The position numbers and the translations under genes are program-made. The notes below the pieces were generated by a model, which was given only the letters and a program-made list of their open reading frames with translations, made no database searches and was not told where the DNA came from. A DNA stretch of 64,000 bases from Macrostomum hystrix (lineage: Eukaryota; Platyhelminthes; Macrostomidae). Each line of letters opens with the position of its first letter. The stretch's first letter is position 1. Shown here piece after piece: positions 60,743 to 64,000 of this stretch. The stretch is taken from positions 11,616,001 through 11,680,000 of the forward strand of contig CATNEN010000001.1 of NCBI GenBank assembly GCA_950097015.1, written 5' to 3'.

Positions 60743-62824
60743 ATGAAGCGCCGTCGGTTAACTCTTCTACCAGAACCAAAGGTGGAATTTTCAGGCAGTT
60801 CAACAACCAGACGGTCTTCTTTGCCTCCTACACCAAAGGTTGAATTGCAGCTGCAGCCACTGACTAGTAGTCAGCTGCAGCGGCAGTGGAGTCGGGTTGG
60901 CGATGGTTTTCAAATGGATAGCGATCACTTTAACATTGGATTCTCAACGGCTCTGCAACGACAGAAGAAGAAGCAGCCGCTTAGGCAGCAGAAAGGGCAA
61001 GAGAATCTTGTTCAATGGACTACACCGGATGCAATGCTAAATAAACAAAATGATTTGGAATCGCAAGTTGTTCAAAAACCTGATAATCAGAAGCGTTTAA
61101 AGGATTTGGAGGCGCGTTACGAACAGCTTAAGCGAATGCAGCGACAGATGGACCAACCGTCAGGAAAATCACCGGGGCCTGACTGTGCCCAGGCAAATCC
61201 GTACAATCAGCTAACTGAGCAACCCAATCAGCAGCACACAGTAAATAATCGGCAAGAGGATCAACTGAAGCAAACTGAACTCTACGAACAGAGATTACAG
61301 AACAGGCATGAAGATCAGCTACAAAGTCAGAACAGGCATGAAGATCAGCTACAAAGGCAGAACAGGCATGAAGATCGGCAGCAAAGGCAGAACAGTCATA
61401 AAGATCAGCTGCAAAGGCAGAACAGTCATGAAGATCAGCTACAAAGGCAGAACAGTCATGAAGATCGGCAGCAAAGGCAGAACAGTCATGAAGATCAGCT
61501 GCAAAGGCAGAACAGTCATGAAGATCGGCAGCAAAGGCAGAACAGTCATGAAGATCAGCTACAAAGGCAGAACAGTCATGAAGATCAGCTGCAAAGGCAG
61601 AGTGATAACGAAAAAAAGCGAAGTAGACATGATGGAGAGACCGAGCAGCACAGGCAGGTTAGGCAAGACGGAATTCCAAAACAACCACAGCCACGTCGTC
61701 GCCTTTCGTTGGTGCTGCCTCCAAAGCCAGTCGCCGTCGCCCAGTCTTCGTTTACGTCGTCTGCATCTTCATCGTCAAAGTCGACGTCGTCCTTGCGTCG
61801 CCAATCAAAGCCCAGCAGCGGCGACACAAAACGGCGTCGGAGTTGCACTTCGGCTGCAACTTTCCGCATCGCCATCGGTGAAGATTCCGACGCTCTCGCT
61901 CTTGCTGTCGATACCGATTCTTCATCTTCGCCGACGCGACAGTCTCCTCCAACGACGCCTCCGAAATTACAGACGGCTATCAACACTACGCCTGTAGCCG
62001 CCGCCAATTCTAGTCTCGCCCTCGCCATTGAGTCGACATCAACCGCTACTACAACTGCTGCAACTGGCGAGGACAACCCGGATCCTGCGGCAGAGGTAAA
62101 ACCGCCTACTAAACGTCGCCGTCTTTGCCTAGTCATCGATGAAGATGACGATGACGAAGATTCTGGAGCATTCGGCGATTACTCCGACTTTGGCGACCTG
62201 TCAGTGTTTGACTCCGGTGGTGGCGGTAAAAAAAGCCGCCGACGCCGGACAAACTTGACGAATAGTCTCGCGGATCGATCGACTACATTAGCCAGGCTGC
62301 GGATTAACTCCGCACATTTGTGGCGTCACGCGGTCGATTCAATTCCTGGTAACGAGCACAAGCTCGAGAAATTTGTTCGTCTTCGAATCTGTCAACGAGT
62401 TATCGATCACGGCATGCTGCGTATTCAGTGCCGCATTGTTGAAGATCCTCATCGTTTAATTGACTTGCCTGAAGGTATTACTGATGTCAACAGAGAATCT
62501 TTAGTCTGCCACGCGTTTCTAGCTGGCCGGTCTGGTGTACCGCTGTCTAGGGACCTGATTGGCAAGAGAAAGAAAAAGATTCCTCCTGTTATGGATCTGT
62601 TGGTTGCCAAGCCGTTTCGATTGGTTCCCGTTGAGTCTAGTGGCGAAATTCGCGCCGTCTGTTTGACGGAGATTCGGCGTATGCTGTGCGCCCCAATGTA
62701 TGATATCGCTGTTGAACCAGGCGCTACTTGCGGATGCGGCAACAAGAATGCACAATGTCCCGCAGCATTGGCCAAGCTATCTGACGACTGGCTATCCATC
62801 CAATGTTTTAAGGTGCGATTGTAG
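60743..62824 (+). CDS. Unidentified 693-residue nuclear-type protein with a 10-residue tandem repeat
   Basis: The ATG at 60743 opens a 693-codon frame. Residues 1-180 are basic and Gln-rich. Residues ~180-290 are about ten copies of a 30-bp repeat encoding NSHEDQLQRQ-like units. Residues ~320-460 are low-complexity Ser/Thr/Pro with basic clusters (KRRR). An acidic DEDDDDED run (~472) and a basic KKSRRRRTN run (~505) follow. Residues ~510-693 look globular, with hydrophobic periodicity and several Cys (CGCGNKNAQC near 675). Nuclear localisation is plausible. The frame ends in AAG|GTGCGA, a weak splice donor, so it may continue into 63111-63648. I do not recognise the globular part. Confidence 0.6.
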   Translation: MKRRRLTLLPEPKVEFSGSSTTRRSSLPPTPKVELQLQPLTSSQLQRQWSRVGDGFQMDSDHFNIGFSTALQRQKKKQPLRQQKGQENLVQWTTPDAMLNKQNDLESQVVQKPDNQKRLKDLEARYEQLKRMQRQMDQPSGKSPGPDCAQANPYNQLTEQPNQQHTVNNRQEDQLKQTELYEQRLQNRHEDQLQSQNRHEDQLQRQNRHEDRQQRQNSHKDQLQRQNSHEDQLQRQNSHEDRQQRQNSHEDQLQRQNSHEDRQQRQNSHEDQLQRQNSHEDQLQRQSDNEKKRSRHDGETEQHRQVRQDGIPKQPQPRRRLSLVLPPKPVAVAQSSFTSSASSSSKSTSSLRRQSKPSSGDTKRRRSCTSAATFRIAIGEDSDALALAVDTDSSSSPTRQSPPTTPPKLQTAINTTPVAAANSSLALAIESTSTATTTAATGEDNPDPAAEVKPPTKRRRLCLVIDEDDDDEDSGAFGDYSDFGDLSVFDSGGGGKKSRRRRTNLTNSLADRSTTLARLRINSAHLWRHAVDSIPGNEHKLEKFVRLRICQRVIDHGMLRIQCRIVEDPHRLIDLPEGITDVNRESLVCHAFLAGRSGVPLSRDLIGKRKKKIPPVMDLLVAKPFRLVPVESSGEIRAVCLTEIRRMLCAPMYDIAVEPGATCGCGNKNAQCPAALAKLSDDWLSIQCFKVRL

Positions 62825-63110
62825 GCTTTGAGTATTGTCTCCGGTTATTTACGGCTTGTGTTGGTTGAGATTACGTGATGATTTTTAAGAGTTAAATCCA
62901 AACTCCTAACTGTAGAAAAACCTGGCTATTTCCCCCTGGGTTAAAGACCAGGTGGTCTTTCTACTGTTAAATGGAACTTTGGGGCATATATGTTTGTAGT
63001 TTACTGCCCAGTAATTCAATCTCTAGACTCCTTATCGAGAGGTCCCGAGTTCGAATCTCAACCTTAAGAAAACTATAGCGTACCCTATAATTCAATTTCT
63101 CGCACAACAC
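62825..63110 (+). other. Intron or 3' flank, with a tRNA-like remnant
   Basis: No ORF. 62998-63060 contains GAGTTCGAATCTC, a B-box-like motif, and a possible anticodon arm, so a decayed tRNA-derived repeat is possible. A pyrimidine-poor CACAACACACAG precedes 63111. Confidence 0.35.
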
Positions 63111-63648
63111 ACAGCAGAGCGTCACACAGCCGGATCAACAGCATCGCCAATTTGACAGCACCGACGTTGCCAAGCAACCGACGCCGATTCGCCTTCTAGT
63201 ACTGGCCCTGGGCAAGTACTCCTATTGGCCAGCCGACGGGCACGGCCTGACCAATCGGATACTGGCTCTGACGTCGTCAGCTGCTTTCATTTGGCTGAGA
63301 GTGCGCGCAGCCGATTATCGCGCCCTGCCAGTTGGCTACGTGCTGTCTGTGAATAGCAGACAAGAGCTTGTGCAGCTGAACTGCAATGATACAGATCCTG
63401 GCGTTATTTCTCAGTTCGATTTTTGCCGACTGATGCAGCGGGCCCTAGTAACAAAGTGTCAACTGCAGCTAGCACAGTTTCTGCAGCAGAACTGGCACAG
63501 TCTGCAATTGGAATCTTTGGACTGTCGATTTGGCCGACTATGCGTGTATTCTAGCAGAGCTCTGTTAAAGGTGCGTGATGTTCAGATGCCTTGCCATTTA
63601 GGAATTATAGTCGATTACCGATGCTTTTCTAATCCGAACCTTCAGTAG
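63111..63648 (+). CDS. Candidate downstream exon of the same gene
   Basis: An open frame runs from a stop at 63088 to 63648, with ~180 codons from the putative acceptor CACACAG/CAGAGC. It encodes a globular-looking segment (LVLALGKYSYWPADGHGL ... GYVLSVNSRQELVQLN ... CQLQLAQFLQQNW ...). The YWPADG motif faintly recalls PWWP-type domains, but this is not enough for a call. Codon use resembles the 60743 ORF. It may end as terminal exon at 63648, or the coding part may be shorter. Splicing to 62817 is an inference. Confidence 0.45.
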
Positions 63649-63915
63649 ATTCACTGAAGCTTTTGCTAATCTGAGCCCTCAGTATCGGTATAAAGTCCCT
63701 GAAGCTTTGCTAATCTGAACCTTCAGTATAAAGTCCCTGAAGCTTTGTCAACCTGAACCTTCAGTATAAAGTCCCTGAAGCTTTGTCAATCTGAACCTTC
63801 AGTATAAAGTCCCTGAAGCTTTGCTAATCTGAACCTTTCGTATAAAGTCCCTGAAGCTTTGCCAATCTGAACCTTCAGTATAAAGTCCCTGAAGCTTTGT
63901 CAATCTGAACCTATC
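63632..63915 (+). repeat. ~38-bp tandem repeat with hairpin
   Basis: About seven units of CCTTCAGTATAAAGTCCCTG + AAGCTTTGTCAATCTGAA. Each unit contains CTTCAG...CTGAAG, a 6-bp stem. Confidence 0.8.
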
Positions 63916-64000
63916 CTACCCGCACATTCGCAGCCCCCGCAGCCACCCGTGTACTCGGTCGGCTATTCCACGCCAGCGCCAAGTCGCTGCAGCCTTCACG

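Noticed and set aside
61308-61997. 229-codon ORF of MKISYKGRT repeats
   Set aside because: It is an out-of-frame reading of the 30-bp repeat in the 60743 gene.
63150-63300. PWWP domain in the 63111 frame
   Set aside because: Only a short YWPAD resemblance; the rest of the domain pattern is not evident.

Overview
The window is eukaryotic and looks like an invertebrate animal genome. It holds LTR retrotransposons with PBS and polypurine tracts, tRNA-derived SINEs, a Merlin-type DNA transposon, a non-LTR retrotransposon, and a nuclease gene with a short GT-AG intron. The species cannot be fixed from the sequence.

Bases 1 to about 49,140 are a nest of one LTR-retrotransposon family, all on the + strand. 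Its LTRs run TATAAG...GCGCTATA and give 5-bp target duplications. The best copy spans 8927-26013 (about 17.1 kb) with two 971-bp LTRs that look about 99% identical. Its order is LTR, tRNA-type PBS, long leader, one 2,592-codon ORF, ORF2, a structured noncoding block, an antisense membrane-protein ORF, a ~110-residue accessory ORF behind a 3' splice-site-like motif, PPT and LTR. The long ORF reads Gag, then an Env-like glycoprotein, then protease-RT-RNase H-integrase. Env between Gag and Pol in one frame is very unusual; a second copy (7036-8922) also runs from Gag straight into the start of Env. The ~110-residue ORF recurs at least a dozen times as intact, broken or partial copies.

Most other insertions lie inside the 3' accessory segment of a sister copy, which leaves a chain of accessory ORF-PPT-LTR units. 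Also in the nest are a 3.8-kb deleted derivative with a TSD (39277-43059), a second LTR type (4899-5745 and 43686-44920), an unrelated LTR family C (34080-34777 on the minus strand; 35454-36156 followed by a tRNA-Asp-like PBS and a gag-position ORF), a 2.3-kb probable solo LTR (46516-48834), a 5'-truncated non-LTR element (30750-33657) and a 408-bp Merlin derivative (44389-44796).

From 49.1 to 52.3 kb there is an apparently intact REXO4/ISG20-like DEDDh exonuclease gene (two exons) next to a 5'-truncated Merlin transposase. A second, decayed copy of the same neighbourhood at 37.5-38.7 kb lacks the transposon and shows the empty site. From 53.9 to 56.0 kb lies a ~20-bp minisatellite with higher-order structure. 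The rest is AT-rich noncoding DNA with two inverted SINEs, a fossil RT fragment, a candidate host gene (60743-62824, perhaps continuing at 63111-63648) and a ~38-bp hairpin-bearing tandem repeat at the end.

The likeliest undescribed system is the env-bearing retroelement family: its Gag-Env-Pol order, conserved accessory gene, antisense coiled-coil/TM ORF and structured RNA block.
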